From: Phyllobacterium phragmitis
GTDB lineage: Bacteria; Pseudomonadota; Alphaproteobacteria; Rhizobiales; Rhizobiaceae
DNA length: 64,000 bases
NCBI RefSeq assembly: GCF_002980495.1
Contig: NZ_PVBR01000019.1
Span: forward strand, 38,691-102,690
Direction of reading: 5' to 3'
Part shown: one piece after another, positions 29,511 to 39,828 of the stretch
Numbering within the stretch: position 1 is the first letter of the stretch
How the letters are laid out: each line of letters starts with the position of its first letter
The notes under the pieces: model-generated
The model's input: the letters and a program-made list of their open reading frames with translations, nothing else
The model's database searches: none
Told to the model about the DNA's origin: nothing
Program-made: the position numbers and the translations under genes

Positions 29511-30017
29511 TCAGATATCGGCCGGCGTGATGAATGCGCGCAAGGTTCCCGCTCCGGCTTCTGCCAGGGTAAGCGGGCCATCGAAATCGATGACGGCGAG
29601 GCCGGCTGTCGGGAAACCATGCGTGAGACGATCGAGAAGGGCGGGCTGGCCGTTTGCTGCGAGCGCCAGCGCCAGATCGCCCATGGACGGATTATGCCCG
29701 ATCAGAAGCAGTGATGAAGCGTTACTGGCGCTATGGATGGCATCGAGATAGCCATTTGCATCAGCCGTATAGAGTGCGCTGCTTTCAACGACAGAGAAAG
29801 GAGTCGTGAGGGTGAGCCGGAGATTATCCAATGTTTCGCGCGTGCGTTTCGCCGTCGAGCATAGAGCCAGATCGGGGATGAAGCCTGTGGCCATCATGGC
29901 GGAGCCGATTTTCCGAGCCGCTTCCGCGCCTTTATTGGAAAGTGGCCGGTCGAAATCCTTCATTCCGGGGGCGGAGCCAACCGCTTTCGCATGACGCAGA
30001 AGATATAGACGACTCAT
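29511..30017 (-). CDS. SixA-type histidine phosphatase
   Basis: 168 residues beginning MSRLYLLRHAKA, the RHxK/RHG phosphohistidine loop of the SixA/phosphoglycerate-mutase-like group. LIGHNPSMGDLA later supplies the second active-site histidine. SixA homologs dephosphorylate phosphohistidine relays, including PTS-Ntr components. The start at 30,017 is placed before the RHAK block; the in-frame sequence upstream is not conserved-looking. AAGGAA precedes the ATG. Confidence 0.87.
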   Translation of the reverse strand: MSRLYLLRHAKAVGSAPGMKDFDRPLSNKGAEAARKIGSAMMATGFIPDLALCSTAKRTRETLDNLRLTLTTPFSVVESSALYTADANGYLDAIHSASNASSLLLIGHNPSMGDLALALAANGQPALLDRLTHGFPTAGLAVIDFDGPLTLAEAGAGTLRAFITPADI

Positions 30018-30385
30018 ATTTCCAGTTCCTTGCCTGTAGCGCGATGCCCTGTTTCTGTCACGAAAGGCGGTATTTTGCACGTCTGTGCCATGTAGAATGA
30101 GCGACGGATGAGGGAACACATTTTTTTGTACGGCTCGCACGCGGGTGGAGCCGACGGGGCAAAAACATGCATTGACTAAAATTTAAGCAGATGGCCGTTT
30201 CATTGTTGCGGGTAATTTTTTGCAGGTAATTTTCCCCAAAAAACCATAGTAGTGGGCGTATGGCGACAAACAAATCGTCGATCTCATCCTTAATATCCGA
30301 ACAGAATAGGAATTAAAACTCACAGTTGCTGAATTTTTGAGCAAAATCAATGCACTAAAAAGTGGTGTTGAGTGGTCATTTCTTA
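30018..30385. other. AT-rich intergenic region upstream of dksA
   Basis: 368 bases without a credible gene and noticeably richer in A/T than its surroundings. It contains two head-to-tail 14-bp units TTGCRGGTAATTTT at 30,206-30,233, which might bind a regulator. No other structure seen. Confidence 0.5.
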
Positions 30386-30414
30386 TTGTGCGATGTTTCG
30401 TCTGGACATATATA
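30386..30414 (+). promoter_or_regulatory. Candidate sigma-70 promoter for dksA
   Basis: TTGTGC, a 17-base spacer and TATATA, with about 36 bases from the -10 box to the dksA ATG. The -10 and spacing are good and the -35 is fair. Confidence 0.45.
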
Positions 30415-30450
30415 GGCCCTCGCGTCTCCTAGATGTGGGGTGATTCAGAT

Positions 30451-30867
30451 ATGAGTGAATTGATTGACCTTGACTACAGGCCCACTGAAGACGAGCCGTT
30501 CATGAACGAACGGCAGAAGTCTTACTTCCGCGCAAAGCTGGTTGCCTGGAGAAATGATATCTTGCGCGAGGCCCGCGAAACGCTCGAAGCCTTGCAGCAG
30601 GAAAATGCAAACCATCCCGATATTGCCGATAGAGCTTCATCGGAAACCGACCGTGCCATCGAGCTGCGTGCTCGTGACCGGCAGCGTAAGCTGATTTCCA
30701 AGATCGACGCCGCCTTGCAGCGTATCGATGAGGGTACTTACGGGTTCTGCGAGGAAACCGGTGAGCCGATCAGTCTCAAGCGGCTGGATGCCCGTCCGAT
30801 CGCGACCCTGTCCATCGAGGCACAGGAGCGGCATGAGCGGCGTGAAAAGGTTTATCGCGACGACTGA
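30451..30867 (+). CDS. dksA: DksA RNA polymerase-binding transcription factor
   Basis: 138 residues. It has a coiled coil (about 25-95) and the zinc-finger-like C-terminal domain, here FCEETGEPISLKRLDARP: only the first of the four usual cysteines is present, as in other alphaproteobacterial DksA proteins. With ppGpp, DksA enters the polymerase secondary channel and resets rRNA and amino-acid promoters. I take ATG 30,451 (MSELIDLDYRP); an ATG 18 bases upstream is also in frame. Confidence 0.92.
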   Translation: MSELIDLDYRPTEDEPFMNERQKSYFRAKLVAWRNDILREARETLEALQQENANHPDIADRASSETDRAIELRARDRQRKLISKIDAALQRIDEGTYGFCEETGEPISLKRLDARPIATLSIEAQERHERREKVYRDD

Positions 30868-31083
30868 GGGCTGACGGGGTAACCCGGTGGCGATGTCGGC
30901 GGGAATATGTTTGACGGGTTTATTTGATTAGGCTGCGGAGTGGTTTCTCTGTGGCCTTTTTGTTGCCTGGACGTGAGCTTTCAGACGGAAGCGACGATTC
31001 GCGTTGCGTCAGCATGGCAACTATAGTTTTCATCGTGGAAGCCGCGGCCTCGCCATCGCCATTGGCTCAATGGTGCAGAATAG

Positions 31084-31112
31084 CCCGCCATCGGAATGCC
31101 GTCGATGGCGGG
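31084..31112. terminator. Hairpin between dksA and the FliO-like gene
   Basis: Perfect 10-bp stem CCCGCCATCG / CGATGGCGGG with a nine-base loop, a few bases past the end of the minus-strand FliO-like gene. No T-run follows on either strand, so it may act as a barrier or stabiliser instead. Confidence 0.45.
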
Positions 31113-31118
31113 GATCCA

Positions 31119-32396
31119 TCAATGCCTGTTGGATTTCGACAGTTCGCCGAGCAGCTTTTCCATCTCGTCCTCGAGATTTCCGGTCTCCGGCTTTTCCGAT
31201 GCATCTTCGGTGGGTGAGATGTTGAGTTCGCTCGAGGGTTCGTCCTCGACAATATTGACGAGTTCGGCGTCGGGAATGTTTTCGCCGGTGGGAGGATTGT
31301 CATTTTTTTCAGCCGAGTTTTCTGCCGGCTTGGCCTCTTCCATGGCAAAGTCATCGAGGATGGCGTCGTGAAGCTCCGAGCCGAACGTATCGAGCTTGCC
31401 GGAAATGTCTTCTTTTGGGATGTTTCCCGTTGCGGTGTCTTCTCTTATGGACGGTGCCGGTGAGAACGGTTCCGCCGGGCTTTCCTCAAACCCGGTTTTC
31501 GAGCCGCCTTCCGGCATATCCATATCGGAAGAGGACGGTTTTGGGCCTGTCTTTTCGGGCTCGTGCGCTTGGGCCATGCCTGCCGCAGCGGCACCCGCGG
31601 TGGTGGTGATCACCCCCTTGGCGACCTGGCTGAGCGGGTAGGCCGGATGTGCCGGGTGGCGGGCATGGGGCGCGGGCTGGGCCGAAGGCTGCGGCGGCAG
31701 AACGGTGCGCGGCTGCGGGGGATAGGCAGAGGCAGGACGTGGCGCTTGCGTGAATTGTGGAGCGGGCTTCGGCGCGGACGGCATCTGGACCGGTGGGGCT
31801 GCGGGTCTGGACGGAGCGGCGGGAGGACGGGGGCGCTCTTGAATCCGCTCTTGGGGTCTCTCCGGAATCCGGTTTGGAGAAGGCGAAGCCTGTGGGCGTT
31901 GCTGCCTTGCGCTGGAGGCGCTTACGGGCGGCGCGATGGGCAGAGCCGGTTCGGAGGCGACAGGCGGCTCGGATTCGCGCGTTTCGGTGGCCTGCGGCTC
32001 CCTGGCATGATTGGCGGCAAAGGCTGGAGAAGATGCGGGCGCGCTGACAAAAGGCTCCGGCTCCGCTTTCGACGCCTGTCCACGGCTCTGTGTGCGAGCG
32101 GCATGGACGATGTTCTGTTCAACGACGACATCCGTCGGACCGCCGATCAGGATGAGGTGCTCGATATCATCGCGGCGCACCAGAACGAGCCGTCGGCGGT
32201 TGTCCACGGCGGCGGCGTCCATGACCGACAGGCGCGGAGCGCGTCCACGTCCTCCCGCCACGAAGGTGCCTCCGGTCAGGCGGCGAATGATCGCGAACAC
32301 GATGACGATCGCCACCAGAATCAGCAGAAACAGAAGAATGAAACCCGCGATGCGCGCGGCATTCTCGCCGACAATTCCAGTCAACCACTCATTCAT
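31119..32396 (-). CDS. FliO-like membrane protein with long Pro-rich cytoplasmic tail
   Basis: 425 residues: one N-terminal membrane segment (about 15-38), then a FliO-like beta module (RRLVLVRRDDIEHLILIGGPTDVVVE, about 66-91). A roughly 300-residue low-complexity tail follows, rich in Pro, Ala, Gln and, near the end, Asp/Glu. FliO helps assemble the flagellar export gate, but no flagellar gene is nearby, so a direct flagellar role is doubtful. AAGGAGA precedes the ATG. Divergent from cckA. Confidence 0.72.
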   Translation of the reverse strand: MNEWLTGIVGENAARIAGFILLFLLILVAIVIVFAIIRRLTGGTFVAGGRGRAPRLSVMDAAAVDNRRRLVLVRRDDIEHLILIGGPTDVVVEQNIVHAARTQSRGQASKAEPEPFVSAPASSPAFAANHAREPQATETRESEPPVASEPALPIAPPVSASSARQQRPQASPSPNRIPERPQERIQERPRPPAAPSRPAAPPVQMPSAPKPAPQFTQAPRPASAYPPQPRTVLPPQPSAQPAPHARHPAHPAYPLSQVAKGVITTTAGAAAAGMAQAHEPEKTGPKPSSSDMDMPEGGSKTGFEESPAEPFSPAPSIREDTATGNIPKEDISGKLDTFGSELHDAILDDFAMEEAKPAENSAEKNDNPPTGENIPDAELVNIVEDEPSSELNISPTEDASEKPETGNLEDEMEKLLGELSKSNRH

Positions 32397-32826
32397 GCCG
32401 CTTTTCTCCTTATGCAGCTACGCCTGCATCAACCCCTTGATCCCGGGGCCTCGCGTGGATGTTTCCGTCCACAATTCTGCAATATTAGGCATAACCGACG
32501 AAGGCGGCTAAAGGAAACAATTATCGGTTGAAATATTCCTGCTTTAATTGAAATGCTTCCGCAGCCAACAGAAAATCCGCCGATCATGCACGAATGCGGC
32601 TCGACGGCCGGAATTTGTTTGCATATCGCTCATGTGGGGTTTTCGCGCGCGGAATTGTATGATCCAAGCAATCGGCGAATCGGATATTCCAGCGTTTCGC
32701 GATGCGTTTGATGCCGGTTTCCGCGAATTATCGGGTGGTATGGCGGGAACGACGATGAACCGGTCGACATCCGCACCGACCGTGCCGCACAGTGGGCGCG
32801 GCTGATAGAAAGAGGGGTTGAGGCAT
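32397..32826. other. Intergenic region between the divergent FliO-like gene and cckA
   Basis: 430 bases expected to hold both promoters. No full promoter consensus, CtrA site or hairpin stands out, and the short frames inside lack family-like sequence or ribosome sites. Confidence 0.4.
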
Positions 32827-35436
32827 ATGTCTCAAGAGGCAAGGACCGATCTTTATCCAAAGCCGATCGTCTCGGGCAAAAGAGGGCCCGGAGCGGCGAT
32901 CCGGCTTTTGGTCCTTGGCATCGTGCTGACAGGCGCGGCCTTCCTCTATTTCGTGTTCCGTGAGCAGCTTGGCGACGCGTTTCTGCTCGGTCTTCTCGGT
33001 GTTCTGGCGATGGTCGGCGTCTTCTACCTGTTCGGCGGGGCGATCGGCATCATCCAGTTCACACCGCGCGTCCTGGGCGACGACCTTGCCCATGGGTTCA
33101 TCGATTCGCTTCCCGAAGGCACGGTCATTCTGGATGCCAGGGGCCGCATCGTCTATGCCAACCAGGCCTATGCCGCGATGACCGGAGCCACAGAGGCCAC
33201 CGATGTCCGCACGCTCGACAGCATCTTGTCGGGTGAGGCCGGGGCTTCGGATGCGATCTATCGTCTGTCCAATGCGGTGCGCGACGGCTTGCCGGCACAG
33301 GAAGAGGTTCGGCTTTCCCACCCCTTGGCGCACGCCATGCCCTCCGTCCCCGACGGGGTGGTGACAGGGCCGACCTGGTATCGCATCAAGGCGCGGCCGA
33401 TTGCTTCGACGCCTGACCATAACGGTCCGCTCTTCGCCTGGCAGATCGCGGATATTTCGGAGGAACGGGCCGAGCAGGAGCGATTCTTCCAGGATCTCCA
33501 GGAAGCCATCGACCATCTCGATCATGCGCCGGCGGGGTTCTTCTCCACCGATCCGGCGGGACGCATCATCTATCTCAACGCGACGCTCGCGGAATGGCTC
33601 GGGGTCGATCTCACCAAATTCGTTCCCGGCTCGCTGATGCTGAGCGACATGGTTGCCGGAAACGGTATGGCGCTGATCAATTCGGTCAAGGCCGATCCGG
33701 GCTCGAGCCGCAACACGGTCATCGATCTCGATCTGGCAAAGCTGAACGGCCAAAGCCTTGCGGTGCGTTTCTATCATCGGGTGCAGGCGCAGCGCGACGG
33801 CAAGCGCGGTACGAGCCGGACCATCGTGCTCAACCGCGCCGAGGGGCAGGATGCTTCGGCGGCATTGCGCGCTGCGGAAGTTCGTTTCACGCGGTTCTTC
33901 AATTCGGCGCCGATGGCGATTGCAGCCGTCGACGCCAAGGGCCAGACGCTCAGGACCAATGCACGCTTCCTCGACATGTTCTCCTCCGCCGTCGACAGCG
34001 ATGCCGTCGATCGCCGCATAAGGCTCGAGAGTGTGGTGCATGAGCGCGACCGCGAGGCGTTTTCCAGGGCGCTGGCGGCGGCCTTTGCCGGTCAGGCGGA
34101 AATATCGCCGGTGGATACGGTGCTTCCCGATGACGAACAGCGGCATATCCGCTTTTATGTCAGTCCGGTTTCCGATGTCGGGAGCGAGGCAGCCGAGGAA
34201 GCGGCCATCGTCTCGGCCGTAGAGACGACGGAGCAGAAGGCTCTGGAAGGCCAGATGGCGCAAAGTCAGAAGATGCAGGCCGTGGGGCAGCTTGCCGGCG
34301 GCATCGCGCATGATTTCAACAATGTGCTGACGGCGATCATCATGTCGTCCGATCTCTTGCTCAGCAACCATCGCGCATCCGATCCGTCCTTCCTGGATAT
34401 CATGAACATCAAGCAGAATGCCAATCGCGCCGCCTCGCTGGTGCGTCAGCTCCTGGCATTCTCGCGCCGGCAGACGCTGCGGCCGGAGGTGCTCGATCTG
34501 ACCGATGTCCTGGCCGATCTCAGGATGCTGCTCGCCCGCCTCGTCGGCAACGACATCCAGCTGAAGATCGATCATGGCCGCGATCTGTGGCCGGTACGCG
34601 CCGATCTCGGGCAATTCGAACAGGTGGCGGTCAATCTCGCCGTCAATGCGCGCGACGCCATGCCGGGTGACGGAACGATCACCATTCGCACCCGCAATCT
34701 GCCGCAGGCGGAAGCGGCCACCTTCAGCTATCGCGAACTCATCAGCGCCGATTACGTTCTTGTCGAGATCGAAGACAGCGGCACCGGCATTGCACCCGAT
34801 GTGCTCGAAAAGATTTTCGAGCCCTTCTTCACCACCAAGGAAGTGGGCAAGGGCACGGGTCTCGGGCTGTCGATGGTCTATGGCATCATCAAGCAGACGG
34901 GCGGTTTCATCTATTGCGATTCGGAACTGGGCAAGGGGACCACGTTCAGGATATTCCTGCCGCGGCACATTGAAGTCTCCGCTGCAGACGGCACGTCCGG
35001 GGAAACCGCAAGGAAAGAGGCGGCTAAGGAAAAGAAGATCGAGACGCCCCGGGATCTCTCCGGTTCGGCGACCGTGCTTCTCGTCGAGGATGAGGATGCG
35101 GTGCGTATGGGCGGGGTGAGGGCGCTGCAATCGCGTGGCTATACGGTGCATGAGGCCTCGTCCGGCGTGGAGGCGCTGGAAGTGCTTGCCAGCCTCGGCG
35201 GCATGGTCGATATCGTGGTGTCCGACGTCGTCATGCCCGAGATGGACGGCCCGACGCTGCTGCGCGAATTGCGCAAGGATCATCCCGATATCAAATTCAT
35301 CTTCGTTTCCGGCTATGCAGAAGACGCCTTTGCCAAGAACTTGCCAGACGACGCCAAGTTCGGTTTCCTGCCCAAGCCTTTTTCGCTCAAGCAGCTCGCC
35401 ACGGCGGTAAAGGAAATGCTCGAAGCGGAGGACTGA
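32827..35436 (+). CDS. cckA: CckA hybrid histidine kinase
   Basis: 869 residues. Two N-terminal membrane helices (about 21-40 and 46-70), PAS domains (about 95-215, 225-330 and 340-450), a DHp helix with histidine in [14 protein letters not shown] (about 495), an HATPase domain ([31 protein letters not shown]), and a C-terminal receiver with aspartate in [13 protein letters not shown] (about 799). This is the CckA layout: the kinase/phosphatase that drives CtrA through ChpT in alphaproteobacterial cell-cycle control. The ATG at 32,827 is preferred over a TTG three codons upstream. Confidence 0.92.
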   Translation: MSQEARTDLYPKPIVSGKRGPGAAIRLLVLGIVLTGAAFLYFVFREQLGDAFLLGLLGVLAMVGVFYLFGGAIGIIQFTPRVLGDDLAHGFIDSLPEGTVILDARGRIVYANQAYAAMTGATEATDVRTLDSILSGEAGASDAIYRLSNAVRDGLPAQEEVRLSHPLAHAMPSVPDGVVTGPTWYRIKARPIASTPDHNGPLFAWQIADISEERAEQERFFQDLQEAIDHLDHAPAGFFSTDPAGRIIYLNATLAEWLGVDLTKFVPGSLMLSDMVAGNGMALINSVKADPGSSRNTVIDLDLAKLNGQSLAVRFYHRVQAQRDGKRGTSRTIVLNRAEGQDASAALRAAEVRFTRFFNSAPMAIAAVDAKGQTLRTNARFLDMFSSAVDSDAVDRRIRLESVVHERDREAFSRALAAAFAGQAEISPVDTVLPDDEQRHIRFYVSPVSDVGSEAAEEAAIVSAVETTEQKALEGQMAQSQKMQAVGQLAGGIAHDFNNVLTAIIMSSDLLLSNHRASDPSFLDIMNIKQNANRAASLVRQLLAFSRRQTLRPEVLDLTDVLADLRMLLARLVGNDIQLKIDHGRDLWPVRADLGQFEQVAVNLAVNARDAMPGDGTITIRTRNLPQAEAATFSYRELISADYVLVEIEDSGTGIAPDVLEKIFEPFFTTKEVGKGTGLGLSMVYGIIKQTGGFIYCDSELGKGTTFRIFLPRHIEVSAADGTSGETARKEAAKEKKIETPRDLSGSATVLLVEDEDAVRMGGVRALQSRGYTVHEASSGVEALEVLASLGGMVDIVVSDVVMPEMDGPTLLRELRKDHPDIKFIFVSGYAEDAFAKNLPDDAKFGFLPKPFSLKQLATAVKEMLEAED

Positions 35437-35575
35437 ACGCTTTTCGCATGCGGTTCCGCCGGTTCTGCTCTTGCAACAAACCCGAAGAACTGCATTAAGT
35501 TCTCTACACAAGCCATGCCTGCATATCGTATTTTAATTAAACGCCCCGGGGGGCATTCTCATGAAGGAGGAAATC

Positions 35576-36682
35576 ATGCGTTTTTCGTTGTTTTCTGGGG
35601 CTACGCTCGCAGCGAGCATCATGTTCGTGCCGCTTGCCCATGCCGACATCACGATCGGCCTCATTGCGCCGGTGACAGGTCCCGTGGCGGCATACGGCAT
35701 TCAGGTCAAGAACGGTAGCGAAAGCGCGGTGGAAGCCATCAACAAGGCCGGCGGCATCGGCGGCGAGAAGATCGTCCTCAAGCTCTTCGATTCCGCGGGT
35801 GAGCCGAAGCAGGCTGTTTCGGTTGCCAACCAGCTTGTCGGCGATCAGATTCACTACGTGGTCGGTCCGGTGCTGTCCGGCACTGCGATGCCCGTATCGG
35901 ACATCCTTGCGGAGAACGGCGCCCTGATGGTGACGCCGACCGCGACGACGCCGGCTCTGACCAGCCGTGATCTCTGGAACGTATTGCGCACCTGCGGCCG
36001 CGACGACCAGCAGGCGGAAGTCGCTGCTGACTACGCCCTGAAGAACCTTGGAGACAAGCGTATCGCCATCGTCCATGACAAAGGCCCCTACGGCAAGGGC
36101 CTTGCCGATGCCTTCAAGGCAGCGCTGAACAAGGGCGGTGTCGAGGAGGTGGCCTATGATACGCTCAATGTCGGCGAAAAGGATTTCGGCGCGCTCGTCA
36201 CCAAGCTCAAATCGGCGAATGTCGACGTGATCTATTTCGGCGGCTACCACGCCGAAGGCGGGCTTCTCGCCCGTCAGCTGAAGGACCAGGGCGTCAAGGC
36301 CACGATCATTGGCGGTGAAGGCCTGTCGAACACCGAATATTGGGCCATTGGCGGCGATGCAGCGGCCGGAACAATCTTCACCAATGCTTCGGACGCCACC
36401 AAGAACCCGGCCGCCGCTGATGTCATCAAGGCACTGCAGGCGAACAATATTCCAGCAGAAGCATTCACGCTCAATGCCTATGCCGCGGTTCAGGTGCTGA
36501 AGGCCGGCATCGAAAAGGCGGGTTCCGCCGACGATGCCCAGGCTGTCGCGACCGCGCTGAAGTCAGGCGATGCGATCGATACGGTGATCGGCAAACTGAC
36601 CTATGGCGAGAACGGCGATCTCAGCTCGCCGAGCTTCGTTCTTTACAAATGGGAAGACGGCAAGTCGGTCGCCGTCGACTGA
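35576..36682 (+). CDS. livJ: Branched-chain amino acid ABC transporter substrate-binding protein
   Basis: 368 residues with a Sec signal peptide ([23 protein letters not shown]) and a LivJ-type periplasmic binding fold ([43 protein letters not shown]). It captures Leu/Ile/Val or related ligands for an ABC importer. The strong AAGGAGG just before ATG 35,576 fits a highly translated binding protein. No permease or ATPase genes are adjacent, so it is an orphan. A terminator follows at 36,754. Confidence 0.9.
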   Translation: MRFSLFSGATLAASIMFVPLAHADITIGLIAPVTGPVAAYGIQVKNGSESAVEAINKAGGIGGEKIVLKLFDSAGEPKQAVSVANQLVGDQIHYVVGPVLSGTAMPVSDILAENGALMVTPTATTPALTSRDLWNVLRTCGRDDQQAEVAADYALKNLGDKRIAIVHDKGPYGKGLADAFKAALNKGGVEEVAYDTLNVGEKDFGALVTKLKSANVDVIYFGGYHAEGGLLARQLKDQGVKATIIGGEGLSNTEYWAIGGDAAAGTIFTNASDATKNPAAADVIKALQANNIPAEAFTLNAYAAVQVLKAGIEKAGSADDAQAVATALKSGDAIDTVIGKLTYGENGDLSSPSFVLYKWEDGKSVAVD

Positions 36683-36689
36683 GCATTGC

Positions 36690-36729
36690 TGGAGCAGTTC
36701 CTGCCAATTGGAATCCGGGAACCGCTCCA
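36690..36729. repeat. Short palindromic repeat with GGAGCNGTTCC ends
   Basis: TGGAGCAGTTCC and GGAACCGCTCCA are inverted around a 16-base centre. It shares its ends with the elements at 10,976 and 36,814. Confidence 0.65.
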
Positions 36730-36753
36730 AGACTTTGTTTTTGCTGAAAAATG

Positions 36754-36790
36754 AAAGCCGCCACTTCGGACCGAAGCGGCGGCTTTTTTT
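36754..36790 (+). terminator. Intrinsic terminator after livJ
   Basis: Stem AAAGCCGCC / GGCGGCTTT, extended past one mismatch by CTTCGG/CCGAAG, followed by a run of T residues. A textbook terminator. Confidence 0.85.
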
Positions 36791-36813
36791 GATCGGCTGA
36801 CCGGTGGGAAACT

Positions 36814-37043
36814 TAGAGTGGTTCCTGTTTAATAGAATCGTGAGGCGCGCCCCTCTGTCCTGCCGGACATCTCCCCCGCAAGGGGGGAGATCGGCTGTCA
36901 TCAATGACGGTTCTTTATTCTGCAACGTTGGCGATTGGCACGGACAGCCGTGAAAGCCAATCTCCCCACTTGCGGGGGAGATGCCCGGCAGGGCAGAGGG
37001 GCGCGCTGTCCCGCCGGCGTTTCTATTTAAAAAATGAACCGCT

Positions 37044-37046
<3 letters not shown>
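36814..37046. repeat. Composite palindromic (MITE-like) element abutting groEL
   Basis: 233 bp. Outer inverted ends TAGAGTGGTTC and GAACCGCTCTA; inner arms GCGCGCCCCTCTG (36,845) and CAGAGGGGCGCGC (36,994). Two internal hairpins of the form ATCTCCCC...GGGGAGAT. No ORF inside. The right end contains the groEL stop codon. The CCCCTCT/CTCCCCGCAAG-type core resembles dispersed repeats common in rhizobial intergenic DNA. Confidence 0.75.
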
Positions 37047-38684
<1,638 letters not shown>

Positions 38685-38716
38685 TCATGAGGCAGCGTTC
38701 ATTGACAGGTCAATTC

Positions 38717-39031
38717 TCAGGCGGCTTTCATCTGTGCGGCATCGGTTTCCACGATGCCCATCACATCGGCTTCCTTCATGATCAGCAGATCCTCGCCATC
38801 GAGCTTGATCTCGGTGCCGGACCATTTGCCGAACAGGATGTGGTCGCCGACCCGGACATCGAGCGGCTGCAACTGCCCGCTGTCGTCGCGGGCGCCGGGG
38901 CCGATGGCGATGACTTCGCCTTCCTGCGGCTTTTCCCTGGCGGTATCGGGGATGATGATGCCGCCGGCGGTCTTTTCCTCGGCCACGACGCGGCGAACCA
39001 GTATGCGATCATGCAATGGGCGGAACTTCAT
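38717..39031 (-). CDS. groS: 10-kDa co-chaperonin GroES
   Basis: 104 residues: [15 protein letters not shown] start, mobile-loop region [21 protein letters not shown], then [20 protein letters not shown]. It caps the GroEL folding chamber. A strong AGGAGGAG lies just before ATG 39,031, and the longer in-frame upstream sequence is not GroES-like. First gene of the groES-groEL operon. Confidence 0.96.
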   Translation of the reverse strand: MKFRPLHDRILVRRVVAEEKTAGGIIIPDTAREKPQEGEVIAIGPGARDDSGQLQPLDVRVGDHILFGKWSGTEIKLDGEDLLIMKEADVMGIVETDAAQMKAA

Positions 39032-39134
39032 TGTTCTCCTCCTGGACAAACAAGGGTGGAAAGCTCCTCGCGCCGAGCTGAAAGCACCCGGCACGGGACG
39101 CGCAGCCCGTCAAACGGCATCGCGCGCGCGGAAA

Positions 39135-39165
39135 ATCTGGTTGCGGCGAAAATCCGTTTCAAGAG
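39135..39165 (-). promoter_or_regulatory. RpoH (sigma-32) heat-shock promoter of groESL
   Basis: On the minus strand: CTCTTGAA, exactly 17 bases, then CCAGAT. This matches the rhizobial RpoH consensus CNCTTGAA-N17-CCANAT. It ends about 104 bases before the groES start. No CIRCE inverted repeat (TTAGCACTC-N9-GAGTGCTAA) is visible, so HrcA control is not supported. Confidence 0.75.
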
Positions 39166-39252
39166 GAGTATAGCAGAAAATTTCAGCTTACCGGAGGCGG
39201 CGGCCCGAGGTCTTGCGGCGGTGGTTTTCTTGCCTGCCGCGCTCAACCCGCC

Positions 39253-39477
39253 TCATATATCCTCCTCGTCATCTTGCGATAAGAGATCGACAAGCTCCGC
39301 CGCCCGTCCGGAAGGGGGTGGAATTCCCTCCTTCACCAGCGCTTCGTCATTGTTGATCCACCCCCATGCCTGCATGAGTTCGTCGAGCGTGGCGCCTGTG
39401 GTCACGATATCGGCGACCAGCGTGTCGTCGACCGGTCCAAGTACGGAAATGACCTCTTCTCGCGTGATGCTCACCAT
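39253..39477 (-). CDS. Small acidic hypothetical protein
   Basis: 74 residues, starting MVSITREEVISVLGPVD and ending QDDEEDI. The ATG follows a good GAGGAG site and the composition (acidic, helical) is protein-like. I do not recognise a family. The sequence TLDELMQAWGWINNDEALV suggests a small folded helical domain. It lies upstream of groES on the same strand, but the RpoH promoter lies after its stop, so it is probably a separate unit. Confidence 0.6.
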   Translation of the reverse strand: MVSITREEVISVLGPVDDTLVADIVTTGATLDELMQAWGWINNDEALVKEGIPPPSGRAAELVDLLSQDDEEDI

Positions 39478-39828
39478 CTCAAGCTCTCCTCAATTCCCGC
39501 CAGATCGGCCAGGCGGATCGGCCCGGCCACTGCGAACCGAATGCTCCTTCTTTCGACCAGATAGGCAAAAGCCGGGAATGATCAACGGTTGCGCGGCGGG
39601 TTTGTTCTGCCGTGGGGCTTGTGCGGCGTGGCGGCAGACGAGGGACAGGACGAGCGCATGTTCCCGCCGCTATTCATCCTTTTGACTGAATAGATCAAAA
39701 TTTCTATGCATTTTTAAGTATTTATTTTCCTGCGTTCTGTCTGTTCAAAGGTCTTTTTGCCGGTTCCCATTTGTCGCGTCAGCAAATAGTATCTGTTTTT
39801 TCAAGATGGGGGTTTGGAAGGGGCGGGC
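39478..39828. other. Intergenic region upstream of the c-di-GMP gene
   Basis: 351 bases; the right half (39,670-39,800) is AT-rich and probably carries the promoter of the MHYT-GGDEF-EAL gene. No gene, repeat or clear hairpin was seen. Confidence 0.4.

Noticed and set aside
30058..30273. 71-codon minus-strand ORF in the gap upstream of dksA
   Set aside because: No ribosome site, overlaps the tandem repeat and has no protein-like pattern; the region is AT-rich intergenic DNA.
32728..35511. 927-codon minus-strand ORF opposite cckA
   Set aside because: Antisense to an unmistakable CckA kinase; no recognisable domain and His/Arg-biased composition.
39031..39165. CIRCE/HrcA operator upstream of groES
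   Set aside because: No TTAGCACTC-N9-GAGTGCTAA-like dyad is present in the leader.
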